DNA of 31,603 nucleotides, taken from NCBI RefSeq assembly GCF_000003605.2, contig NW_003106290.1:1-31603 (forward strand), in the 5' to 3' direction. How positions within the stretch are numbered: the stretch's first letter is position 1; the number at the start of each line of letters is the position of its first letter. The notes beneath the pieces are model-generated. The model had not been told where the DNA came from. It was given only the letters and a program-made list of their open reading frames with translations, and did not search any database. Both the position numbers and the translations under genes were made by a program. Below, one piece after another: positions 23,046-31,603 of the stretch. This stretch comes from Saccoglossus kowalevskii. Its lineage: Eukaryota > Hemichordata > Enteropneusta > Harrimaniidae.

Positions 23046-24277
23046 ACAAAAAGAGGTACAGTTAAACCCTCACATCGTCATCAACAATAAGAGATACAGT
23101 TAAACCCTCACATCGTCACTAACAATAAGAGGTACAGTTAAACCCTCACATCGTCACTAACAATAAGAGGTACAGTTAAACCCTCACATCGTCACTAACA
23201 GTAAGATGTACAGTTAAACCCTCACATCGTCACTAACAATAAGAGATACAGTTAAACCCTCACATCGTCACTAACAGTAAGATATACAGTTAAACCCTCG
23301 CATCGTCACTAACAATAAGAGGTACAGTTAAACCCTTACATCGTCACTAACAATAAGAGGTACAGTTAAACCCTCACATCGTCACTAACAATAAGAGGTA
23401 CAGTTAAACCCTCGCATCGTCACTAACAATAAGAGGTACAGTTAAACCCTCACATCGTCACTAACAATAAGAGGTACAGTTAAACCCTCGCATCGTCACT
23501 AACAATAAGAGGTACAGTTAAACCCTCACATCGTCACTAACAAAAAGAGGTACAGTTAAACCCTCACATCGTCACTAACAGTAAGATGTACAGTTAAACC
23601 CTCACATCATCACTAACAATTAGAGGTACAGTTAAACCCTCACATCGTCACTAACTGTGAGAGGTACAGTTAAACCCTCGCATCGTCACTAACAATAAGA
23701 GGTACAGTTAAACCCTCACATCGTCAATAACAGTAAGATGTACAGTTAAACCCTCACATCGTCACTAACAATAAGAGGTACAGTTAAACCCTCGCATCGT
23801 CACTAACAATAAGAGATACAGTTAAACCCTCACATCGTCACTAACAATAAGAGGTACAGTTAAACCCTCACATCGTCACTAACAATAAGAGGTACAGTTA
23901 AACCCTCGCATCGTCACTAACAATAAGAGGTACAGTTAAACCCTCACATCGTCACTAACAATAAGAGGTACAGTTAAACCCACGCATCGTCACTAACAAT
24001 AAGAGGTACAGTTAAACCCTCACATCGTTACTAACAATAAGAGGTACAGTTAAACCCTCACATCGTCACTAACAGTAAGATGTACAGTTAAACCCTCACA
24101 TCGTCACTAACAATAAGAGGTACAGTTAAAACCTCACATCGTCACTAACAGTAAGATGTACAGTTAAACTCTCACATCGTCACTAACAATAAGAGGTACA
24201 GTTAAACCCTCGCATCATCACTAACAATAAGAGGTACAGTTCAACCCTCACATCGTCACTAACAATAAGAGGTATAG

Positions 24278-24310
24278 TTAAACCTCACATCGTCACTAAC
24301 AATAAGGAGG
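24278..24310 (+). other. Paired compensating indels in adjacent units
   Basis: TTAAACCTCAC at 24278 lacks one C, and AATAAGGAGG at 24301 has one extra G. A 37-bp unit is therefore followed by a 39-bp unit and the register is restored. The flanking unit also has GGTATAG. This lies at the left edge of block C, where homology with block A becomes poor. Confidence 0.8.
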
Positions 24311-26262
24311 TACAGTTAAACCCTCGCATCGTCACTAACAATAAGAGGTACAGTTCAACCCTCACATCGTCACTAACAGTAAGATGTACAGTTAAACCCT
24401 CACATCGTCACTAACAATAAGAGGTACAGTTAAACCCTCGCATCGTCACTAACAATAAAAGGTACAGTTAAACCCTCACATCGTCACTAACAGTAAGATG
24501 TACAGTTAAACCCTCACATCGCCATTAACAATAAGAGGTACAGTTAAACCCCCGCATCATCACTAACAATAAGAGATACAGTTAAACTCTCACATCGTCA
24601 CTAACGATAAGAGGTACAGTTAAACCCTCACATCGTCACTAACGATAAGAGGTACAGTTAAACCCTCACACCGTCACTAACAATAAGAGGCACAGTTAAA
24701 CCCTTGCATCGTCACTAACAATAAGAGGCACAGTTAAACCCTCGCATCGTCACCAACAATAAGAGGTACAGTTAAACCCTCACATTGTCAATAACAATAA
24801 GAGGTACAGTTAAACCCTCACACCGTCACTAACAATAAGAGGTACAGTTAAACCCTCGCATCGTCACTAACAATAAGAGGCACAGTTAAACCCTCGCATC
24901 GTCACCAACAATAAGAGGTACAGTTAAACCCTCACACCGTCACTAACAATAAGATGTACAGTTAAACCCTCTCATTGTCACTAACAATAAGAGGTACAGT
25001 TAAACCCTCACACCGTCACTAACAATAAGAGGTACAGTTAAATCCTCACATCGTCACAAACAATAAGAGGTAGAGTTAAACTCTCACATCGTCACTAACA
25101 ATAAGAGGGACAGTTAAACGCTCACATCGTCACTAACAATAAGAGGGACAGTTAAACCCTCACATCGTCACTAACAATAAGAGGTACAGTTAAACCCTTA
25201 CATCATCACTAACGATAAGAGGTACAGTTAAACCCTCACACCGTCACTAACAATAAGAGGTACAGTTAAACCCACACACCGTCACTAACAATAAGAGGCA
25301 CAGTTAAACCCTCACATCGTCACCAACAATAAGAGGTACAGTTAAACCCTCACATCGTCACTAACGCTAAGAGGTATAGTTAAACCCTTACACCATCACT
25401 AACAATAAGAGGTACAGTTAAACTCTCACATCGTCACTAACAATAAGAGGGACAGTTAAACGCTCACATCGTCACTAACAATAAAAGGCACAGTTAAACC
25501 GTCACATCATCACAAACAATAAGAGGTAGAGTTAAACTCTCACATCGTCACTAACAATAAGAGGGACAGTTAAACCGTCGCATCGTCACCAACAATAAGA
25601 GGTACAGTTAAACCCTCACATCATCACTAACGATAAGATGTACAGTTAAACTCTCACATCGTCACTAACAATAAGAGGTACAGTTAAACCCTTACATCGT
25701 CACTAACAGTAAGATGTACAGGTAAACCCTCACATCGTCACTAACAATAAGAGGTACAGTTAAACCCTCACATCATCACTAACGATAAGAGGTACAGTTA
25801 AACCCTCACATCGTCACTAACAATAAGAGGTACAGGTAAACGCTCACATCGTCACTAACAATAAGAGGTACAGTTAAACCCTCACATCGTCACTAACAAT
25901 AAGAGGTACAGGTAAACGCTCACATCGTCACTAACAATAAGAGGTACAGTTCAACCCTCACATCGTCACTAACAATAAGAGGTACAGGTAAACGCACACA
26001 TCGTCACTAACAATAAGAGGTACAGTTAAACCCTCACATCGTCACTAACAATAAGAGGTACAGGTAAACGCTCACATCGTCACTAACAATAAGAGGTACA
26101 GTTAAACCCTCACATCGTCACTAACAATAAGAGGTACAGTTAAACCCTCACATCGTCACTAACAATAAGAGATACAGTTAAACCCTCACATCGTCACTAA
26201 CAATAAGAGATACATTTAAACCCTCACATCGTCACTAACACTAAGAGGTACAGTTAAACCCT
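24310..26262 (+). repeat. Block C, distant copy of the 52-unit block (partners 11684-13637 and 9708-11348)
   Basis: The offset from block B is 12626, falling to 12625 after B's extra A. The offset from block A is 14602. CGCCATTAAC is at 24520. C shares GGTATAG and CTTACACCATC with B, but CCCCCGCATCATC with the copy at 2732, and it has AAGAGGGAC where A and B have AAGTGGGAC. The right edge is sharp: homology with B ends at B's CCCTCCACATCG unit. Confidence 0.88.
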
Positions 26263-26497
26263 CACACCGTCACTAACAATAAGAGGTACAGTTAAACCCT
26301 CACATCGTCACTAACAATAAGAGGTACAGTTAAACCCTCACATCGTCACTAACAATAAGAGGTACAGTTAAACCCTCACATCGTCACTAACAATAAGAGA
26401 TACAGTTAAACCCTCACATCGTCACTAACAATAAGAGGTACAGTTAAACCCTCGCATCGTCATTAACAATAAGAGGTACAGTTAAACCCTCACTTCA

Positions 26498-27594
26498 TCA
26501 CTAACGATAAGAGGTACAGTTAAACCCTCACATCGTCACTAACAATAAGAGGTACAGGTAAACGCTCACATCGTCACTAACAATAAGATGTACAGTTAAA
26601 CCCCTTACATCGTCACTAATGATAAGAGGTACAGTAAAACCCTCACACCATCACTAACAATAAGAGGTACAGTTAAACCCACACACCATCACTAACAATA
26701 AGAGGCACAGTTAAACCCTCGCATCGTCACCAACAATAAGAGGTACAGTTAAACCCTCACATCGTCACTAACGATAAGAGGTACAGTTAAACGCTCACAT
26801 CGTCACTAACAATAAGAGATACAGTTAAACCCTCACATCGTCACTAACAATAAGAGGTACAGTTAAACCCTCGCATCGTCACTAACAATAAGAGGTACAG
26901 TTAAACCCTCACTTCATCACTAACGATAAGAGGTACAGTTAAACCCTCACATCGTCACTAACAATAAGAGGGACAGGTAAACGCTCACATCGTCACTAAC
27001 AATAAGATGTACAGTTAAACCCCTTACATCGTCACTAATGATAAGAGGTACAGTAAAACCCTCACACCATCACTAACAATAAGAGGTACAGTTAAACCCA
27101 CACACCATCACTAACAATAAGAGGCACAGTTAAACCCTCGCATCGTCACCAACAATAAGAGGTACAGTTAAACCCTCACATCGTCACTAACGATAAGAGG
27201 TACAGTTAAACCCTCACACCGTCACTAACAATAAGATGTACAGTTAAACCCTCACATCGTCACTAACAATAAGAAGTAGAGTTAAACTCTCACATCGTCA
27301 CTAACCATAAGAGGGACAGGTAAACGCTCACATCGTCACTAACAATAAGAGGGACAGTTAAACCCTCTCATCGTCACTAACAATAAGAGGTACAGTTAAA
27401 CCCTCACACAGTCACTAACAATAAGAGGTACAGTTAAATCCTCACATCGTCACAAACAATAAGAGGTAGAGTTAAACTCTCACATCGTCACTAACAATAA
27501 GAGGGACAGTTAAACGCTCACATCGTCACTAACAATAAGAGGGACAGTTAAACCCTCACATCGTCACTAACAATAAGAGGTACAGTTAAACCCT
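26498..27594 (+). repeat. Long duplication D3, right copy (partner 6079-7175)
   Basis: It carries AATGATAAG markers at 26618 and 27037 (419 bp apart) and M1 copy 5, all at the 20419 offset. After 27594 it continues with CTTACATCG and AACGATAAG, as at 21659, instead of following the left copy. Confidence 0.9.
27230..27457 (+). repeat. 6-unit module M1, copy 5
   Basis: Complete M1 order with CCATAAGAGGG at 27305, followed by the two extra units CACAAAC/GTAGAG/CTCTC and GGGAC/CGCTC. Confidence 0.9.
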
Positions 27595-27819
27595 TACATC
27601 GTCACTAACGATAAGAGGCACAGTTAAACACTCACACCGTCACTAACAATAAGAGGTACAGTTAAACCCACACACCGTCACTAACAATAAGAGGCACAGT
27701 TAAACCCTCACATCGTCACCAACAATAAGAGGTACAGTTAAACCCTCACATCGTCACTAACGCTAAGAGATACAGTTAAACCCTTACACCGTCACTAACA
27801 ATAAGAGGTACAGTTAAAC

Positions 27820-27829
27820 TCTCACTCAC
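27820..27829 (+). other. 4-bp duplication inside a unit
   Basis: AAACTCTCACTCACATCG replaces AAACTCTCACATCG, a short slip of CTCA/TCAC. It is private. The equivalent unit at about 21885 in the related stretch lacks it, so it arose after those loci were copied. Confidence 0.85.
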
Positions 27830-28005
27830 ATCGTCACTAACAATAAGAGGGACAGTTAAACGCTCACATCGTCACTAACAATAAAAGGCACAGTTAAACC
27901 GTCACATCATCACAAACAATAAGAGGTAGAGTTAAACTCTCACATCATCACTAACAATAAGAGGGACAGTTAAACGCTCACATCGTCACTAACAATAAGA
28001 GAGAC

Positions 28006-29177
28006 AGTTAAACCCTTGCATCGTCACCAACAATAAGAGGTACAGTTAAACCCTCACATCGTCACTAACAATAAGAGATACAGTTAAACCCTCACATCGT
28101 CACTAACAATAAGAGGTACAGTTAAACCCTTGCATCGTCACTAACAATAAGAGGTACAGTTAAACCCTCACTTCATCACTAACGATAAGAGGTACAGTTA
28201 AACCCTCACATCGTCACTAACAATAAGAGGTACAGGTAAACGCTCACATCGTCACTAACAATAAGATGTACAGTTAAACCCCTTACATCGTCACTAATGA
28301 TAAGAGGTACAGTAAAACCCTCACACCGTCACTAACAATAAGAGGTACAGTTAAACCCACACACCATCACTAACAATAAGAGGCACAGGTAAACCCTCGC
28401 ATCGTCACCAACAATAAGAGGTACAGTTAAACCCTCACATCGTCACTAACGATAAGAGGTACAGTTAAACCCTCACACCGTTACTAACAATAAGATGTAC
28501 AGTTAAACCCTCACATCGTCACTAACAATAAGAAGTAGAGTTAAACTCTCACATCGTCACTAACCATAAGAGGGACAGATAAACGCTCACATCGTCACTA
28601 ACAATAAGAGGGACAGTTAAACCCTCTCATCGTCACTAACAATAAGAGGTACAGTTAAACCTTCACACAGTCACTAACAATAAGAGGTACAGTTAAATCC
28701 TCACATCGTCACTAACAATAAGAGGGACAGTTAAACCCTCACATCGTCACTAACAATAAGAGGTACAGTTAAACCCTTACATCGTCACTAACGATAAGAG
28801 GTACAGTTAAACCCTCACACCGTCACTAACAATAAGAGGTACAGTTAAACCCACACACCGTCACTAACAATAAGAGGCACAGTTAAACCCTCACATCGTC
28901 ACCAACAATAAGAGGTACAGTTAAACCCTCACATCGTCACTAACGCTAAGAGGTACAGTTAAACCCTTACACCGTCACTAACAATAAGAGGTACAGTTAA
29001 ACTCTCACATCGTCACTAACAATAAGAGGGACAGTTAAACGCTCACATCGTCTCTAACAATAAGAGGGACAGTTAAACTCTCACATCGTCACTAACAATA
29101 AGAGGTACAGTTAAACCCCCCACATCGTCACTAACAAAAAAGGTACAGTTAAACCCACACATCGTCACTAACAATAA
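28006..29177 (+). repeat. Long duplication D1, right copy (partner 95-1265)
   Basis: Same unit order as 95-1265, with private GAGAGACAG at its left edge, ACAGGTAAACCC (28387), CACCGTTAC (about 28478), GGGACAGATAAACG (about 28573), CTTCACACAG (about 28661) and the six-C run at 29116. The AATGATAAG marker is at 28296 and M1 copy 6 at 28489. Confidence 0.9.
28489..28716 (+). repeat. 6-unit module M1, copy 6
   Basis: M1 order with CCATAAGAGGG at 28564. As in copy 1, the following two units (76 bp) found after copies 2-5 are missing and AAATCC is followed directly by GGGAC-CCCTCAC. Confidence 0.9.
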
Positions 29178-29578
29178 AAAGTACAGTTAAACCCACACAT
29201 CGTCACTAACAATAACAGGTACAGTTAAACCAACACATCGTCACTAACAATAAGAGGTACAGTTAAACCCACACATCGTCACTAACAATAAGAGGTACAG
29301 TTAAACCCTCACATCGTCACTAACAATAAGAGGTACAGTTAAACCCTCACATCATCACTAACAATAAAAAGTACAGTTAACCCCACATATCGTCATTAAC
29401 AATAAGAGATACAGTTAAACCCTCACATCGTCACTAACAATAAGAGGTACAGTTAAACCCTCACATCGTCACTAACGATAAGAGGTACAGTTAAACCCTC
29501 ACATCTTCACTAACAATAAGAGGTACAGTTAAACCCTCAAATCGTCACTAACAATAAGAGATACAGTTAAACCCTCAC

Positions 29579-30432
29579 ATCGTCACTAACAATAAGAGGT
29601 ACAGTTAAACCCTCACATCGTCACTAACAAAAAGAGGTACAGTTAAACCCTAACATCGTCACTAACAATAAGAGATACAGTTAAACCCTCACATCGTCAC
29701 TAACAATAAGAGGTACAGTTAAACCCTCACATCGTCACTAACAATAAGAGGTACAGTTAAACCCTCACATCGTCACTAACAGTAAGATGTACAGTTAAAC
29801 CCTCACATCGTCACTAACAATAAGAGGTACAGTTAAAACCTCACATCGTCACTACCAGTAAGATGTACAGTTAAACCCTCGCATCGTCATTAATAATAAG
29901 AGGTACAGTTAAACCCTCACATCGTCACTAACAATAGTGTAAGAGGTACAGTTAAACCCTCACATCGTCACTAACAATAAGAGGTACAGTTAAACCCTCG
30001 CATCGTCACTAACAATAAGAGGTACAGTTAAACCCTCACATCGTCACTAACAATAAGAGGTACAGTTAAACCCTCGCATCGTCACTAACCATATGAGGCA
30101 CAGTTAAACCCTCACATCGTCACTAACAATAAGAGGTACAGTTAAACGCTCACATCGTCACTAACAGTAAGAGGTACAGTTAAACCCTCACATCGTCACT
30201 AACAATAAGAGGTACAGTTAAACCCTCACATCGTCACTAACAATAAGAGGTACAGTTAAACCCTCACATCGTCACTAACGATAAGAGGTACAGTTAAACC
30301 CTCACATCTTCACTAACAATAAGAGGTACAGTTAAACTCTCACATCGTCACTAACCATAAGAGAAACAGTTAAACCCTCACATCGTCACTAACAATAAGA
30401 GGTACAGTTAAACCCTCACATCGTCACTAACA
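29579..30432 (+). repeat. Duplication D6, third copy
   Basis: It carries AACAAAAAGAGG (29626), CACTACCAGTAAG, CATTAATAATAAG (29888) and AACCATATGAGGCAC (30088), as in the first copy, then continues to GAGAAACAG (30361) as in the second. Features of both partners therefore meet in this copy. It has a private 5-bp insertion at 29936-29941. Confidence 0.87.
29936..29941 (+). other. 5-bp insertion in one unit
   Basis: AACAATAGTGTAAGAGG replaces AACAATAAGAGG, adding five bases and giving a 43-bp unit. It is absent from the other two D6 copies, and no short repeat in the flank obviously explains it. Confidence 0.85.
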
Positions 30433-30517
30433 GTAAGAGGTACAGTTAAACCCTCGCATCGTCACTAACAATAAGAGGTACAGTTAAACCCTCACATCGT
30501 CACTAACAATAAGAGGT

Positions 30518-31603
30518 ACAGTTAAACCCTCACGTCTTCACTAACAATAAGAGGTACAGTTAAACCCTCACATCGTCACTAACAATAAGAAGTACAGTTA
30601 AACCCTCGCATCGTCACTAACAATAAGAGGTACAGTTAAACCCTCACATCGTCACTAACAATAAGAGGTAGAGTTAAACCCTCACATCGTCACTAACAAT
30701 AAGAGGTACAGTTAAACCCTCACATCGTCACTAACAATAAGAAGTACAGTTAAACCCTCGCATCGTCACTAACAATAAGAGGTACAGTTAAACCCTCACA
30801 TCGTCACTAACAATAAGAGGTACAGTTAAACCCTCACGTCTTCACTAACAATAAGAGGTACAGTTAAACCCTCACATCGTCACTAACAATAGGAGATACA
30901 GTTAAACCCTCACATCGTCTCTAACAATAAGAGGTACAGTTAAACCCTCACATCGTCACTAACAATAAAAGGTACAGGTAAACGCTCACATCGTCACTAA
31001 CAATAAGAGGTACAGTTAAACCCTCACATCGTCACTAACAATAAGAGGGACAGTTAAACCCTCACATCGTCACTAACAATAAGAGGTACAGTTAAACCCT
31101 TACATCATCACTAACGATAAGAGGTACAGTTAAACCCTCACATCTTCACTAACAATAAGAGGTACAGTTAAACCCTCACATCGTCACTAACAATAAGATG
31201 TACAGTTAAACCCTCACATCGTCACTAACAATAAGAGGTACAGTTAAACCCTCACGTCTTCACTAACAATAAGAGGTACAGTTAAACCCTCACATCGTCA
31301 CTAACAATAGGAGATACAGTTAAACCCTCACATCGTCACTAACAATAAGAGGTACAGTTAAACCCTCACATCGTCACTAACAATAAAAGGTACAGGTAAA
31401 CGCTCACATCGTCACTAACAATAAGAGGTACAGTTAAACCCTCACATCGTCACTAACAATAAGAGGTAGAGTTAAACCCTCACATCGTCACCAACAATAA
31501 GAGGTACAGTTAAACCCTCACATCGTCACTAACAATAAGAGGAACAGTTAAACCCTCACATCTTCACTAACAATAAGAGGTACAGTTAAACCCTCACATC
31601 GTC
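30518..31603 (+). repeat. Duplication D7, third locus, cut by the window end
   Basis: CACGTCTTC is at 30531, 30835 and 31253, spaced 304 and 418 bp exactly as at the second locus (offset 14383). It therefore also descends from the expanded form and not from the 7.2 kb form. AATAGGAGATAC, AAAAGGTACAGGTAAACG, GTAGAG-CACCAAC and GAGGAACAG follow 31253 in order up to the window end. Confidence 0.88.
31043..31125 (+). repeat. Foreign patch of variant-rich units within D7
   Basis: At the second D7 locus this place (about 16660-16745) reads GTAGAG-CACCAAC, consensus, GAGGAACAG. Here it reads GGGAC-CCCTCAC, then GGTAC-CTTACATCATC and AACGATAAG. The D7 order then resumes with CATCTTC and GATGTAC at the same offset of 14383. 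The patch matches a string found at about 10541-10620, 12517-12600 and 25143-25220. Confidence 0.8.

Larger units (their letters stand above)
22141..24560. repeat. Consensus-rich stretch H5
   Basis: It contains the second D6 copy and then mostly consensus, CGCATCG and CAGTAAGATG units. Single oddities are ACAATTAGAGG (about 23618), AACTGTGAGAGG (about 23655) and CCCACGCATCG (about 23980). A linked pair of one-base indels lies at 24278-24310. Confidence 0.7.
24561..29420. repeat. Variant-rich stretch V6
   Basis: At 4.9 kb this is the longest variant-rich stretch. In order it consists of most of block C, D3 right copy, units matching 21.6-22.0 kb, D1 right copy, and a tail of CCCACAC, ACCAACAC, AATAACAGG and TTAACCCCACATATCG units (29.15-29.4 kb) with little similarity elsewhere. 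Confidence 0.75.
1..31603. repeat. 38-bp satellite array, about 831 head-to-tail units
   Basis: The entire window is built from one 38-bp unit. If unit position 1 is the first A of AATAAG, landmarks are TAAGAGGTACAG (3-14), TAAACCCTCAC (16-26) and ATCGTCACTAAC (27-38). The consensus is 15 A, 8 T, 10 C, 5 G. The first full unit starts at 5 and the last, partial one at 31572, giving 830 intervals with a net excess of 27 bases over 830 x 38. No copy is inverted and no foreign sequence interrupts the array. Stop codons fall in all six frames of every consensus unit, and the unit length is not divisible by 3. In perfect consensus no frame stays open past about 57 nt (+) or 54 nt (-). This rules out protein coding and CRISPR. 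The array fits eukaryotic satellite DNA. Both array ends lie outside the window. Confidence 0.98.
29421..31603. repeat. Consensus-rich stretch H6, running off the window
   Basis: It consists of the D6 third copy, a short consensus-like link, and the D7 third locus. A short patch of variant-rich units at about 31043-31125 interrupts the D7 string. The array continues past the window end in mid-unit. Confidence 0.72.

Noticed and set aside
2640-24480. AATAAA polyadenylation signals in AAAAGGTAC-type units
   Set aside because: They arise by a single change from AATAAG in a non-coding repeat and have no gene upstream. They are most likely meaningless.
6618-26618. An exact 20000-bp distance between two AATGATAAG markers, and a 7000-bp distance between the AACAAAAAA units at 22133 and 29133
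   Set aside because: The round numbers are coincidences. The true duplication offsets are set by unit counts plus small indels (20419 for D3).
1-31603. A CRISPR array
   Set aside because: There are no unique spacers between constant repeats. The whole 38 bp repeats and variants are point changes scattered through the unit. No cas-like gene is present.
1-31603. A protein-coding tandem repeat or large repetitive gene
   Set aside because: The unit is 38 bp, not a multiple of 3, and every unit has stops in all six frames.
1-31603. Telomeric DNA
   Set aside because: Only eight bases of each unit fit a telomere register, and the unit length and remaining sequence do not.
1-31603. CENP-B box or another known centromere motif
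   Set aside because: I saw no match to the core TTCG...CGGG pattern in the consensus or in common variants. A centromeric role cannot be inferred from sequence alone.
1-31603. Transcription-factor half sites such as TGACG (minus strand) and a Myb-like TAACTG
   Set aside because: Five- and six-base matches in any 38-bp unit are expected by chance, and nothing nearby suggests regulation of a gene.
1-31603. A hairpin formed by GTTA and TAAC within each unit
   Set aside because: The stem is only four base pairs with a loop of about 16 bases, too weak to claim.
1-31603. A hidden gene system or mobile element inside the array
   Set aside because: I read through the full window and found no stretch that departs from the 38-bp unit by more than a few bases.

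Overview
The whole 31.6 kb window is one uninterrupted tandem repeat (satellite DNA). I found no gene, RNA gene, transposon or unique sequence in it. The unit is 38 bp, about 39% GC, and every copy runs head-to-tail in the same orientation. Counting from the first full unit (position 5) to the last (position 31572) gives 830 unit intervals plus a partial unit at each end. The net length excess over 830 x 38 is 27 bases, and I could account for all of it with a short list of small indels. No natural edge of the array lies in the window, so the real array is longer than 31.6 kb.

An array of this size and regularity, without coding capacity, points to a eukaryotic nuclear chromosome, such as a centromeric, pericentromeric, subtelomeric or other heterochromatic block. 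The species cannot be read from the sequence. Each unit carries stop codons in all six frames, and 38 is not a multiple of 3, so the array cannot be a protein-coding repeat.

Units differ by base substitutions at preferred positions. These variants let the array be divided into two interleaved textures. 'Consensus-rich' stretches lie at about 1.7-2.8, 3.5-4.4, 7.2-9.2, 13.6-20.7, 22.1-24.6 and 29.4-31.6 kb. 'Variant-rich' stretches lie at about 0-1.7, 2.8-3.5, 4.4-7.2, 9.9-13.6, 20.7-22.1 and 24.6-29.4 kb, marked by GGCAC, GGGAC, GTAGAG, CACCAAC and CCCACAC.

The main structure is a mosaic of long in-register duplications of unit strings. There is no single fixed higher-order period. The clearest are: 0.10-1.27 kb copied at 28.01-29.18 kb; 5.03-5.92 kb copied without visible mismatch at 20.77-21.66 kb; 6.08-7.18 kb copied at 26.50-27.59 kb; a tandem pair of 52-unit (1976 bp) blocks at 9.4-13.4 kb with a third copy at 24.3-26.3 kb; 1.68-3.12 kb copied at 8.87-10.30 kb; a three-copy block at 8.2, 22.2 and 29.6 kb; and another at 7.2, 16.1 and 30.5 kb. 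Smaller modules of 6, 8 and 11 units recur inside these. Junctions, tandem expansions, whole-unit deletions and one conversion-like patch give a partial history of unequal exchange. The array appears to act, if at all, as chromosome structure, not as a gene system.
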